Assembly: GCA_965659415.1 (NCBI GenBank)
Contig: CBFHVA010000010.1
Span: 1 to 64,000 of the forward strand
DNA from: Phaeocystidibacter sp965659415
GTDB lineage: Bacteria; Bacteroidota; Bacteroidia; Flavobacteriales; Schleiferiaceae
Reading direction: 5' to 3'
DNA length: 64,000 nucleotides
A program made the position numbers and the translations under genes. The number at the start of each line of letters is the position of its first letter. Position 1 is the first letter of the stretch. The notes beneath the pieces are model-generated. The model saw only the letters and a program-made list of their open reading frames with translations, made no database searches and had not been told where the DNA came from. Shown piece by piece: positions 25,660 to 32,904 of the stretch.

Positions 25660-28479
25660 CTATTGTGAAAGGATGAGACGGCCAGCCTCTGATTTTCCAA
25701 ATCGATTTATTTGGTAGACATAAACTCCATTCGCCACTGGATTCCCTGAGCTAGTGGTGGCGTTCCAATCGATTTCTTTGATCCCCTCGTTCATGCCGTA
25801 CTCCTCATATTTCCAAATGAACTGACCATTTAGGTCGTAGATGTAAATCTCCACGAAATCCTTGGAGAGTGTTTCTACAGTGAACGTGGTAGTTCCATTT
25901 CGCATCAGCGTTGGGAAAACTGATACCAAGTTGCTCGTAGGCGTGTCTGCTGGCTCGGTGGTGTCACCCGGATCGATAGGTGCGGCCTTTAAACGGACAT
26001 CACTATACAATCGGTACTCACCAGGCAAGAATGTAAATATGGTGTCTACATCGTCAATCACCAAACTGTCGTTTGAGAAGTATTCGTACCAAATTCCAGT
26101 GGTGTCAAAGTCAGGATCTATGGCGCTTGGGATGATATTGAAATTGCCCAAGACAATTACGTTCATGGTGTCGTTTGAAAGTCCGAGGCGCTTGGTATAT
26201 CCACCCACGTTCATTTCCCAGTTTCCATCTTTTCGGAAGATATCGTGTTGGGCACGAAGGCTATTGAGTTCTGCAAAGTGATCATATAAAGCGCGGCGAT
26301 TCGAATCTTGGAAATAATCCCAGCGAATGGGCTTGTTACCAACACGTCCGTTGTAATCGATGCTGTAATCGTAACCCACCTCGCCAAACTGCCACAACAT
26401 CTTCGGACCCGGAATGGTGTAGAAGAACGTGCTGGCCATGGCCACCCGGTCTAGGGCAGTGTCAAGATCTCGGGTGGTGTAATCGGTGTTCTGGTTGCCG
26501 TAATTTTCGTTGCGATAAATGAGGCGCTCTTCGTCGTGCGATTCCATGAAGCCCACCAAGTTCATGTCATTCCAACCGCGACTCTTATGCGTTACGCCAT
26601 AAAAGTTCGAGTTGTAACCCATGGTAGCCTCGTTGTACTCATGATTCATATTGCCCCAAAGCATCATGCCGCGATTCGACATCTCGGTTTCTTCCGCATT
26701 GTCCGCAAAGTGCTCACAGATGTAATAATGGTCAGGATTCACACCCCAAACTACATTGGCATATTCGGTCAAGCGATCGATGCGCTGCTGATCGTATTGA
26801 CCCCACGCGCCCACATTGCCTAGGGTGTTCCGTTGGGTGAACCCTTTAGAAAGGTCCATTCTATACCCATCTACCTTGAACTCTTCGAGCCAATAGCGCA
26901 GCACTTCACGTGTAAAGTAGCGGGTGTCCGGACTTTCATGATTGAAGTCGTAACCCACGTTAAAGTCGTGTTTTGGAACAGCGTTAAACCAAGGGCTATT
27001 GGCAGCCGGACGGTTATTGGCACCATCCCAATACATTCGAACCAATGGATTTTGTCCAAAGGCATGGTTGATGGCGATATCAAGAATAACCGCAATTCCA
27101 CGGCTGTGGCAACTATCTACAAAGCGCTTAAACTCGTTTGCCGAACCGTAATACTTGTCCACTGCAAAGAAGAAACTCGGATTATATCCCCAGCTCTCGT
27201 TGCCTTCGAATTCCATAATTGGCATCAATTCAATCGCATTGATCCCCAAGTTTTGGAGATAATCCAGTCTTTCAATCACGGAGTTGTAGTCGTGCCCCTC
27301 GCGAAAGTCGCGAACCAATAATTCATAAATAACCAGTTCTTCCTTGGGTGGGTGACTGTAGCTGTAGGAGTTATCCCAGTTGTAAACAGGTGGGTTCGGA
27401 TGGGTATAGCTCACCGGTTCCGATGTTTTGCCCACTGGATAATCGGGGATGTTAGCATAGGTCGAGTCCTGAATCCATTGGTCGTTCCAAGGATCCAAAA
27501 CCATTCTACTGTATGGATCTGCAATACGAATGGCTTCACTTCCTACGTAGTATTGGAAGCTCACCCCTTGATTGGTTGGCAAATTATCCAGAATGATCCA
27601 ATAGGTGGAATCATCTGGGGTCACATTCATTTGATAGGCTTCATCCAGTTTCCAGTCGTTGAATGAACCTATGACATATACATACTCTTTCGCTGGAGCT
27701 CTTAATTCTAGATAAAGTGAATCGTTTCTCCACGTGATTCCAGGTGTTCCCCAAGACGGCTTTGGAGCCTGAGGAGTGGTGCTTCTTGTAGTTACTTCAA
27801 CCGTGTCAGACTGACTCGTTGTTCCGTTATCCGCGGTAAAGACTATCTCATGCAGACCTAACGGCAGGGTATTAAGTTGAAGCGTATGTGTGAGGATTTG
27901 GGCGGATGCAGCCGTGGCCACCACATTCCCGTCTACCGAGAAAGAGAGCGTGGCTGGTTCTGAGGCCTGCCCTTCAAGCTCAATGCTGTCGTTTTGATTG
28001 GCCAGTGAATTTGAAGCCGACGGTTTGATAATGGTACTGGCGAATCCCGAACCATAGATTGGCACAAAGATGTCTGAACCATCAGCGGAACGTCCAACCG
28101 TATTCCCGGTTTGATCTCTGAATACAAAGGCCAATGCGGATACAGTTTCATTCGACGGAACACTGTAAAAGGAGTTGATGTGGTATTTAATCTCGTGAAG
28201 GTCGTTGCCCAAGGCGGTCATGCGCACCTTGGCGTCATTCGTCCCCCAATTTCCTTGCACGTGTCGCCAGTCCGTTGAAGAACTGCTCGCAGATGTAATC
28301 ACACCGGTATGAGCGAATACCTGTGCAGTTCCAACTAGGGCTCCATTGCCTTCGGAGGCGTCAAAAATAACCGTCACCGTATCGTTTTGAGTGGCAAATA
28401 CGGGTTGTAGTGTGACTTGAGCGCTGATTGCACTTGAAATGAAGAGTACAAGGGTAAGTGTAAAGTCTTTGAGCATCAT
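25660..28479 (-). CDS. Secreted GH13 alpha-amylase-family enzyme with T9SS type A sorting domain
   Basis: The protein has 939 residues. A signal peptide (LTLVLFISSAISAQ) leads into an N-terminal beta module at about 21-150 (DTVTVIFDASEGNGALVG...VFRDQTGN; DUF4961-like, uncertain). An Ig/bacterial-like module follows at 155-235, then a CBM48/E-set module at about 245-345 (YVYVIGSFNDWKLDEAYQM). The GH13 barrel spans about 370-740, with nucleophile Asp542 (GYRMDLSK), acid/base Glu589 (YICEHFAD) and Asp649 (MESHDEER). A T9SS type A sorting domain forms the last about 75 residues (VEIYIYDLNGQF...GVYVYQINRFGKSEAGRLILS in pieces). It is therefore exported and probably surface-attached, cutting starch or glycogen outside the cell. 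It lies 17 bp after the regulator gene and is probably co-transcribed with it. Confidence 0.93.
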   Translation of the reverse strand: MMLKDFTLTLVLFISSAISAQVTLQPVFATQNDTVTVIFDASEGNGALVGTAQVFAHTGVITSASSSSTDWRHVQGNWGTNDAKVRMTALGNDLHEIKYHINSFYSVPSNETVSALAFVFRDQTGNTVGRSADGSDIFVPIYGSGFASTIIKPSASNSLANQNDSIELEGQASEPATLSFSVDGNVVATAASAQILTHTLQLNTLPLGLHEIVFTADNGTTSQSDTVEVTTRSTTPQAPKPSWGTPGITWRNDSLYLELRAPAKEYVYVIGSFNDWKLDEAYQMNVTPDDSTYWIILDNLPTNQGVSFQYYVGSEAIRIADPYSRMVLDPWNDQWIQDSTYANIPDYPVGKTSEPVSYTHPNPPVYNWDNSYSYSHPPKEELVIYELLVRDFREGHDYNSVIERLDYLQNLGINAIELMPIMEFEGNESWGYNPSFFFAVDKYYGSANEFKRFVDSCHSRGIAVILDIAINHAFGQNPLVRMYWDGANNRPAANSPWFNAVPKHDFNVGYDFNHESPDTRYFTREVLRYWLEEFKVDGYRMDLSKGFTQRNTLGNVGAWGQYDQQRIDRLTEYANVVWGVNPDHYYICEHFADNAEETEMSNRGMMLWGNMNHEYNEATMGYNSNFYGVTHKSRGWNDMNLVGFMESHDEERLIYRNENYGNQNTDYTTRDLDTALDRVAMASTFFYTIPGPKMLWQFGEVGYDYSIDYNGRVGNKPIRWDYFQDSNRRALYDHFAELNSLRAQHDIFRKDGNWEMNVGGYTKRLGLSNDTMNVIVLGNFNIIPSAIDPDFDTTGIWYEYFSNDSLVIDDVDTIFTFLPGEYRLYSDVRLKAAPIDPGDTTEPADTPTSNLVSVFPTLMRNGTTTFTVETLSKDFVEIYIYDLNGQFIWKYEEYGMNEGIKEIDWNATTSSGNPVANGVYVYQINRFGKSEAGRLILSQ

Positions 28480-28496
28480 ATCAAGTTGGCGAGATT

Positions 28497-29234
28497 CTAA
28501 AATTTAGAAGTCACGAAACTGCCGTCTACGGGATGCTGACTGCGCACATCCAAGTTGAGAGAATAGAGTCGGGCAGGCTTGTGCACCACGCCAGTCTGTT
28601 TTTCTTCTAACGGAGTAACGAGTTTCTCCTTCAATACTTTTTTGCGGAAGTTCCGCTTGTCGAGTTCGCGGTCTTCAATCGCTTCGTACAAGCTTTGAAG
28701 TTGACTGAGGGTGAACTTTTCAGGGAGCAATTCGAAACCTACGCGCCGGTTTTCGAACTCCTCACGTAGGCGTGAATGGGCAGAGTTGAAGATACTGTTA
28801 TGGTCGAATGCCAAGCCCGGAATGTCGTGCAGATCTTGCCAAAACACGCGTTCGGCAAAGCTGGAAGCTTCCGTTGCGAATTCATCCATCTTTACGAGCG
28901 CATAATATCCTACTGTAATTACGCGTGCATCCGGTTGATCGCGATAGCTCTGGAGCCAATCGAGGTCTTCCACCTTTTTTACCCGATTGGGGTCGCCAAA
29001 GGTGTGGAATTGACGGAGGAATATCCCTTCTATACCGGTCAATTCTTTCAACACCCGCGATGCTGCGTCGTCAAGACTCTCATCGTTGAGCACCAAGTCG
29101 CCCGGCAAAGCCTTGTGTCCAGGCTTACCTTCAACTGGTTTTTGCTCAATCAAGAGCACTTTAAGCGATTGAGTGTCGAATCCGAAAACTACACAGTCAA
29201 CCGAAACATTAGGATTTATCACGCCATGGGTCAT
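28497..29234 (-). CDS. Nudix-related (NrtR/AraR-type) transcriptional regulator, catalytically degenerate
   Basis: The protein has 245 residues. Residues 8-150 form a Nudix fold. Aligning the Nudix box on Arg60 gives Glu52, Arg60, Glu64 and Gly67 conserved, but the REUxEE core reads R-V-L-K-E-L: two catalytic glutamates are replaced by Val61 and Leu65. The C-terminal region, about 163-228 (FTLSQLQSLYEAI, LDKRNFRKKVLKE), is the winged-helix domain of the NrtR family. Members such as AraR of Bacteroides sense a sugar or sugar derivative with a dead Nudix domain and repress sugar-use genes. Here the gene sits among starch genes, next to operator copy B. The effector may be a maltose-pathway sugar phosphate, which is speculation. 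It is probably the first gene of a two-gene unit with the T9SS amylase. Confidence 0.88.
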   Translation of the reverse strand: MTHGVINPNVSVDCVVFGFDTQSLKVLLIEQKPVEGKPGHKALPGDLVLNDESLDDAASRVLKELTGIEGIFLRQFHTFGDPNRVKKVEDLDWLQSYRDQPDARVITVGYYALVKMDEFATEASSFAERVFWQDLHDIPGLAFDHNSIFNSAHSRLREEFENRRVGFELLPEKFTLSQLQSLYEAIEDRELDKRNFRKKVLKEKLVTPLEEKQTGVVHKPARLYSLNLDVRSQHPVDGSFVTSKF

Positions 29235-29250
29235 TTAGCAAGAATTTCCG

Positions 29251-29284
29251 CAAAGATAATCGGTACGATTCTGCTTGCGGCAAA
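29251..29284 (-). promoter_or_regulatory. Predicted promoter of the Nudix regulator
   Basis: On the minus strand, TTTG (29284-29281), a 22-bp spacer and TATCTTTG (29258-29251) match the Bacteroidota consensus at both elements. The start codon is 17 bp downstream (29234). The nearest operator (copy B) is about 40 bp further upstream. Confidence 0.7.
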
Positions 29285-29321
29285 GCCCTGTTTCTGTTCA
29301 AATTTTCGACAAGTTACGTAA

Positions 29322-29342
29322 TAAGTGTCAACTTTACACTAA
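29322..29342. promoter_or_regulatory. Operator copy B at the pfkA operon promoter
   Basis: TAAGTGTC-AACTT-TACACTAA: the same 8-5-8 layout as copy A with a few changed positions. Its right end overlaps the pfkA -7 box, so binding would block polymerase. Confidence 0.7.
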
Positions 29343-29347
29343 GTTTG
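29340..29347 (+). promoter_or_regulatory. Predicted -7 box of the pfkA-to-MFS operon
   Basis: TAAGTTTG is an exact TAnnTTTG match ending 24 bp before the chosen pfkA ATG at 29372, and it overlaps the operator at 29322-29342. Confidence 0.65.
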
Positions 29348-29371
29348 TCGTCCTGTGATATAAAATACCCT

Positions 29372-30355
29372 ATGCCACAAGCGATTAAGTCGATAGCCGT
29401 ATTGACCTCCGGAGGAGATGCACCTGGTATGAATGCTGCCATTCGTGCGGTGGTTCGTGCATGTGTTTTCTATGAGAAGAAGGTTTTTGGTGTGAAGAGA
29501 GGTTATGACGGACTCATTCAAGGTGACTTTGAAGAGTTGAACACCAAATCAGTGAAGAACATCCTGAGCCATGGGGGAACCATTTTGAAATCGGCCCGCA
29601 GCGAGGCGTTCAAAACGGAAGAAGGTCAGAAAGAGGCTTACGATCAACTCAAGAAGCATGGAGTGGATGCACTCGTGGTAATTGGGGGGAACGGTACCTT
29701 CACGGGTGCCCATCGCTTTTATGAGCGATTTAATTTTCCTGTGATTGGTATTCCTGGGACCATCGATAACGACTTGTTTGGAACCGATTATACCATCGGA
29801 TTCGACACCGCTACCAACACGGTAGTGGAATGCATTGATAAGATTCGCGACACAGCCTCTTCACATAACCGCTTTTTCTTTGTGGAAGTGATGGGTAGAG
29901 ATGCCGGTTTTATTGCCATGAGCACAGCTGTTGCTATTGGTGCCTTGGATGTGATTTTGCCAGAAGAGAACAAGTCGATGAATGATCTGATTGCCGAAAT
30001 TGAAAAAGGCGCAGATCGCAAAAAGACCTCCAACATCGTGGTGGTTGCCGAGGGGAATAAACTCGGAAACAGCTTTGAAATTGCGGAGAAAGTGCGTGAG
30101 CGCTTTCCTCAACTAGATACCAAGGTGACGATATTAGGACACTTACAGCGCGGAGGAGCACCGAGTTGCTTCGACCGTGTGACAGCCAGTAAGCTCGGAG
30201 TGGCAGCAGTGGAAGGCCTGCTGAACGGAAGAGCAGACGTGATGGCTGGCATTGTGGACGATGAACTCACCTACACATTCCTGCAACAAGCAGTAATGAA
30301 CAAGGCTCAGCTAGATCCAGAAATGTTACGAATCTCTAAAATCTTAGCTATCTAA
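29372..30355 (+). CDS. pfkA: ATP-dependent 6-phosphofructokinase (first gene of the maltose-to-triose operon)
   Basis: The protein has 327 residues from the ATG at 29372 (MPQAIKSIAVLTSGGDAPGMN); the open frame extends to a TTG at 29345, but that would overlap the -7 box. It phosphorylates fructose 6-phosphate to the 1,6-bisphosphate. Conserved parts are LTSGGDAPGMNAAIR, the catalytic PGTIDND loop with Asp132, MGRDAGF and the LGHLQRGG effector/substrate region. The GGDGS motif, which holds Mg-ATP, reads GGNGT (Asn107 in place of the usual Asp). The codon is aac, one base from gac. ATP rather than PPi use is still expected because of the Gly after this position. The stop shares TAATG with the gapA start. 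Confidence 0.95.
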   Translation: MPQAIKSIAVLTSGGDAPGMNAAIRAVVRACVFYEKKVFGVKRGYDGLIQGDFEELNTKSVKNILSHGGTILKSARSEAFKTEEGQKEAYDQLKKHGVDALVVIGGNGTFTGAHRFYERFNFPVIGIPGTIDNDLFGTDYTIGFDTATNTVVECIDKIRDTASSHNRFFFVEVMGRDAGFIAMSTAVAIGALDVILPEENKSMNDLIAEIEKGADRKKTSNIVVVAEGNKLGNSFEIAEKVRERFPQLDTKVTILGHLQRGGAPSCFDRVTASKLGVAAVEGLLNGRADVMAGIVDDELTYTFLQQAVMNKAQLDPEMLRISKILAI

Positions 30356-31347
30356 TGAAAAAGATTGCCATCAACGGGTTTGGTCGTATTGGTCGACTAA
30401 CCTTCAGAAATTTACTTCAGAAAGAAGGACTCGAAGTTGTTGCTATTAACGACTTGACAGACCCTAAGGTGCTCGCGCACTTGTTGAAGTACGACACCGC
30501 TCACGGTAAGTTCAACGGCTCAATTGAAGCCACGGAGAACGCCTTAGTTGTAAACGGAAAAACCATCCAAATTTTTGCTGAGCGCGACCCGTCAAACCTT
30601 CCTTGGGGCGAATTGGGCATTGACGTTGTGTTGGAATCTACCGGAATTTTCCGCGATGCAGCGGGTATGTCGAAGCACATCGACGCTGGAGCGAAGCGTG
30701 TAGCCTTAAGTGCACCAGCTAGTGGCGAATTGCGCACGGTAGTACTTGGCGTAAACGACCAGGAACTCACCTCAGATGACACATTGTTCTCCAATGCAAG
30801 CTGTACCACCAACTGTCTGGCTCCAATGGCCAAGGTGTTGAATGACAACTTCGGAATTGTTCGTGGGTACATGACGACCATTCACGCCTACACTTCCGAT
30901 CAAAATATTCAGGACGGACCGCACAAGGACCTCCGCAGAGCGCGCGCAGCGGCTCAGAGCATTATCCCGACCTCAACCGGGGCAGCTAAAGCCGTAGGCT
31001 TGGTGCTTCCCGAATTGAAGGGAAAGCTCGACGGTTATGCACTACGTATTCCGACCATTACGGGTAGTGCTACCGATCTAACCGTTGAACTCGAAACGGA
31101 AGCTTCTGCAGAAGAGATCAACCGCGTGATGAAAGAAGCATCCGAAGGAGCTCTAAAAGGGATTTTGGAGTACACCGACGAGCCTATTGTATCAACCGAT
31201 ATTATTGGCAATCCACATTCTTGTATTTTCGATAGCGATATTACCTCGGCAAACGGGAAGCTTGTGAAGGTATTGGGATGGTATGACAACGAAGCCGGAT
31301 ATTCCGCAAGAATGGCCGACATGGTTGAGCGCGCAGCTAGCTTGTAG
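30355..31347 (+). CDS. gapA: Glyceraldehyde-3-phosphate dehydrogenase, type I
   Basis: The protein has 330 residues and catalyses oxidative phosphorylation of glyceraldehyde 3-phosphate in the cytoplasm. The Rossmann motif is INGFGRIGRLTFRN at residues 5-18. The catalytic cysteine is Cys150 in NASCTTNCLAP, and the family ending WYDNEAGYSARM is present. Asp33 (INDL) in the cofactor loop fits NAD preference. The start codon overlaps the pfkA stop (TAATG), so expression of the two is coupled. Whether this is the only GAPDH of the cell cannot be told; being inside a starch operon suggests a sugar-induced copy. Confidence 0.96.
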   Translation: MKKIAINGFGRIGRLTFRNLLQKEGLEVVAINDLTDPKVLAHLLKYDTAHGKFNGSIEATENALVVNGKTIQIFAERDPSNLPWGELGIDVVLESTGIFRDAAGMSKHIDAGAKRVALSAPASGELRTVVLGVNDQELTSDDTLFSNASCTTNCLAPMAKVLNDNFGIVRGYMTTIHAYTSDQNIQDGPHKDLRRARAAAQSIIPTSTGAAKAVGLVLPELKGKLDGYALRIPTITGSATDLTVELETEASAEEINRVMKEASEGALKGILEYTDEPIVSTDIIGNPHSCIFDSDITSANGKLVKVLGWYDNEAGYSARMADMVERAASL

Positions 31348-31372
31348 TTGCACTAATTCTAACCAACTGGGT

Positions 31373-32248
31373 ATGATTTTAATCGCAGAAAGCGGTTCAA
31401 CAAAATGCGATTGGATTTTAATCAATCGCGAAGGAAAGGAAGCGGGTCGTTGGAACACAATGGGTTTCAACCCCTACTTTCATTCTTCAGATTTGATCAG
31501 CCACAAACTCTCCCTGGAAAAGGGTATGGCTCCTTATGTAGATGAGGTGCTCCAAGTTTGGTTCTATGGAGCAGGCTGTTCCACAGAACCACTTCAAAAC
31601 ATTGTAGCTGAAGGATTGAGGCGTTTCTTCACGAATGCAGAAGTTCATGTTGATCACGACTTGAACGCCGCAGCCTATGCCCTCTACACAGGAAAACCGG
31701 AAATTGCCTGTATTCTGGGAACGGGGAGCAATAGCTGTTACTTCGACGGTATAACGGTGCAGGAAGAAGTTCCCGCATTGGCATACGTGCTGGGCGACGA
31801 AGGCTCGGCAAGCTGGATTGGCAAAAGACTGGTAGCCGATTTCTTGTACAAGCGATTGCCAAGAGATTTGCACGATGCATTTGCCGATACATACAAGACC
31901 AACAAAGACGAAGTTATTCAACGCGTATACAACGAGCCACATGCCAATGTGTATCTAGCGGGTTTCTCACGATTCGCTGGTGATCATGCTGGTCACCAAT
32001 GGGTGCGTGCCATGGTAGCTCATGGTTTTGCCAAGTTTGTTGATGTACATGTACGTTGCTTCCAACAAGCCATGGATGCCGAAGTAAATTTTGTAGGCTC
32101 CGTAGCAAAGCAGTTTGAAGATTTGTTGAAGACAGAAGTGGCCAAGGCTGGATTCCAATACGGAAGGACACAAGCTAAGCCAGCTAATCTATTGGTTACT
32201 TATCACATCGAAAGACTTGGAGTTTTAGAAGCGCTTAATAACGTATGA
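31373..32248 (+). CDS. BadF/NAGK-type ASKHA sugar kinase (candidate glucokinase)
   Basis: The protein has 291 residues from the ATG at 31373 (MILIAESGSTKCDWILIN); the longer frame begins inside gapA. The ASKHA phosphate-1 motif ESGSTKCDW, the DHDLNAAAYALYTG segment and the adenosine/phosphate-2 glycine loop ACILGTGSNSCYFDG are present, as in N-acetylglucosamine kinases of the BadF/BadG/BcrA family. In this operon maltose phosphorylase releases free glucose and no other glucokinase is encoded, so glucose phosphorylation is the most economical role. N-acetylglucosamine or another amino sugar is the alternative. The spacing to gapA is 25 bp, and its stop overlaps the pgmB start by 4 bp. Confidence 0.85.
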   Translation: MILIAESGSTKCDWILINREGKEAGRWNTMGFNPYFHSSDLISHKLSLEKGMAPYVDEVLQVWFYGAGCSTEPLQNIVAEGLRRFFTNAEVHVDHDLNAAAYALYTGKPEIACILGTGSNSCYFDGITVQEEVPALAYVLGDEGSASWIGKRLVADFLYKRLPRDLHDAFADTYKTNKDEVIQRVYNEPHANVYLAGFSRFAGDHAGHQWVRAMVAHGFAKFVDVHVRCFQQAMDAEVNFVGSVAKQFEDLLKTEVAKAGFQYGRTQAKPANLLVTYHIERLGVLEALNNV

Positions 32249-32895
32249 TAAAAGGGATACTCTTTGACCTGGATGGAGTAATCGTGGATACCGCCAAGTA
32301 TCATTTCCTGGCCTGGCAACGTATGGCCAAGGAATTGGGTGTTGAATTCACCGAGACCGAAAACGAGCAACTCAAAGGCGTAAGCCGCCGAGGATCCATC
32401 GAGAAGATTTTAAATTGGGGAGGAATTACCCTCACCGAAGCCGAAATCGAAGACTGGATGCGCATCAAGAATGAATGGTACCTCGAGTATATCGAAACCA
32501 TGGATGCCTCGGAAATTTTGCCTGGGGCGGCTGAAATCATCAACGAAGCTAAGGCGCTTGACCTTGGCATTTCCCTCGGATCGGCCAGCAAGAATTCAAA
32601 GTTCATATTAGAGCGCGTTCAGTTATTGGACCGCTTTGATGCGCTTGTAGACGGAACGATCGTCTCCGCCTCAAAACCCGACCCAGAAGTATTCCTCACC
32701 GGAGCCAAGCTACTTGGACTTCAAGCCGAAGAGTGCCTTGTGTTTGAAGATGCACAATCTGGCGTGCAAGCAGCCATAAATGGTAACATGAAAGTGATTG
32801 GCGTTGGAAGTGAAAGTATTCTCGGAGATGCCGACCTTGTTGTGCCGAATCTCAAAGGTCTCAGTTTAGAAAAAGACATAATCGCCAAAATATAG
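32245..32895 (+). CDS. pgmB: Beta-phosphoglucomutase (HAD superfamily)
   Basis: The protein has 216 residues and converts beta-glucose 1-phosphate, the product of maltose phosphorylase, into glucose 6-phosphate. The catalytic pair Asp8 and Asp10 lies in LFDLDGVIVD, the same numbering as the well-studied lactococcal enzyme. The cap helix region has LKGVSRRGSIEKIL, the phosphate-binding Ser is in SLGSASKN, and motif III/IV are ASKPDPEVFL and VFEDAQSGVQAA. It overlaps the kinase gene by 4 bp and is followed after 9 bp by the GH65 gene, its direct pathway partner. Confidence 0.95.
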   Translation: MIKGILFDLDGVIVDTAKYHFLAWQRMAKELGVEFTETENEQLKGVSRRGSIEKILNWGGITLTEAEIEDWMRIKNEWYLEYIETMDASEILPGAAEIINEAKALDLGISLGSASKNSKFILERVQLLDRFDALVDGTIVSASKPDPEVFLTGAKLLGLQAEECLVFEDAQSGVQAAINGNMKVIGVGSESILGDADLVVPNLKGLSLEKDIIAKI

Positions 32896-32904
32896 TACCG
32901 CTTC

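Noticed and set aside
29345..29371. TTG start for pfkA at 29345
   Set aside because: It lies on the predicted -7 box; the ATG at 29372 gives the normal family N-terminus.
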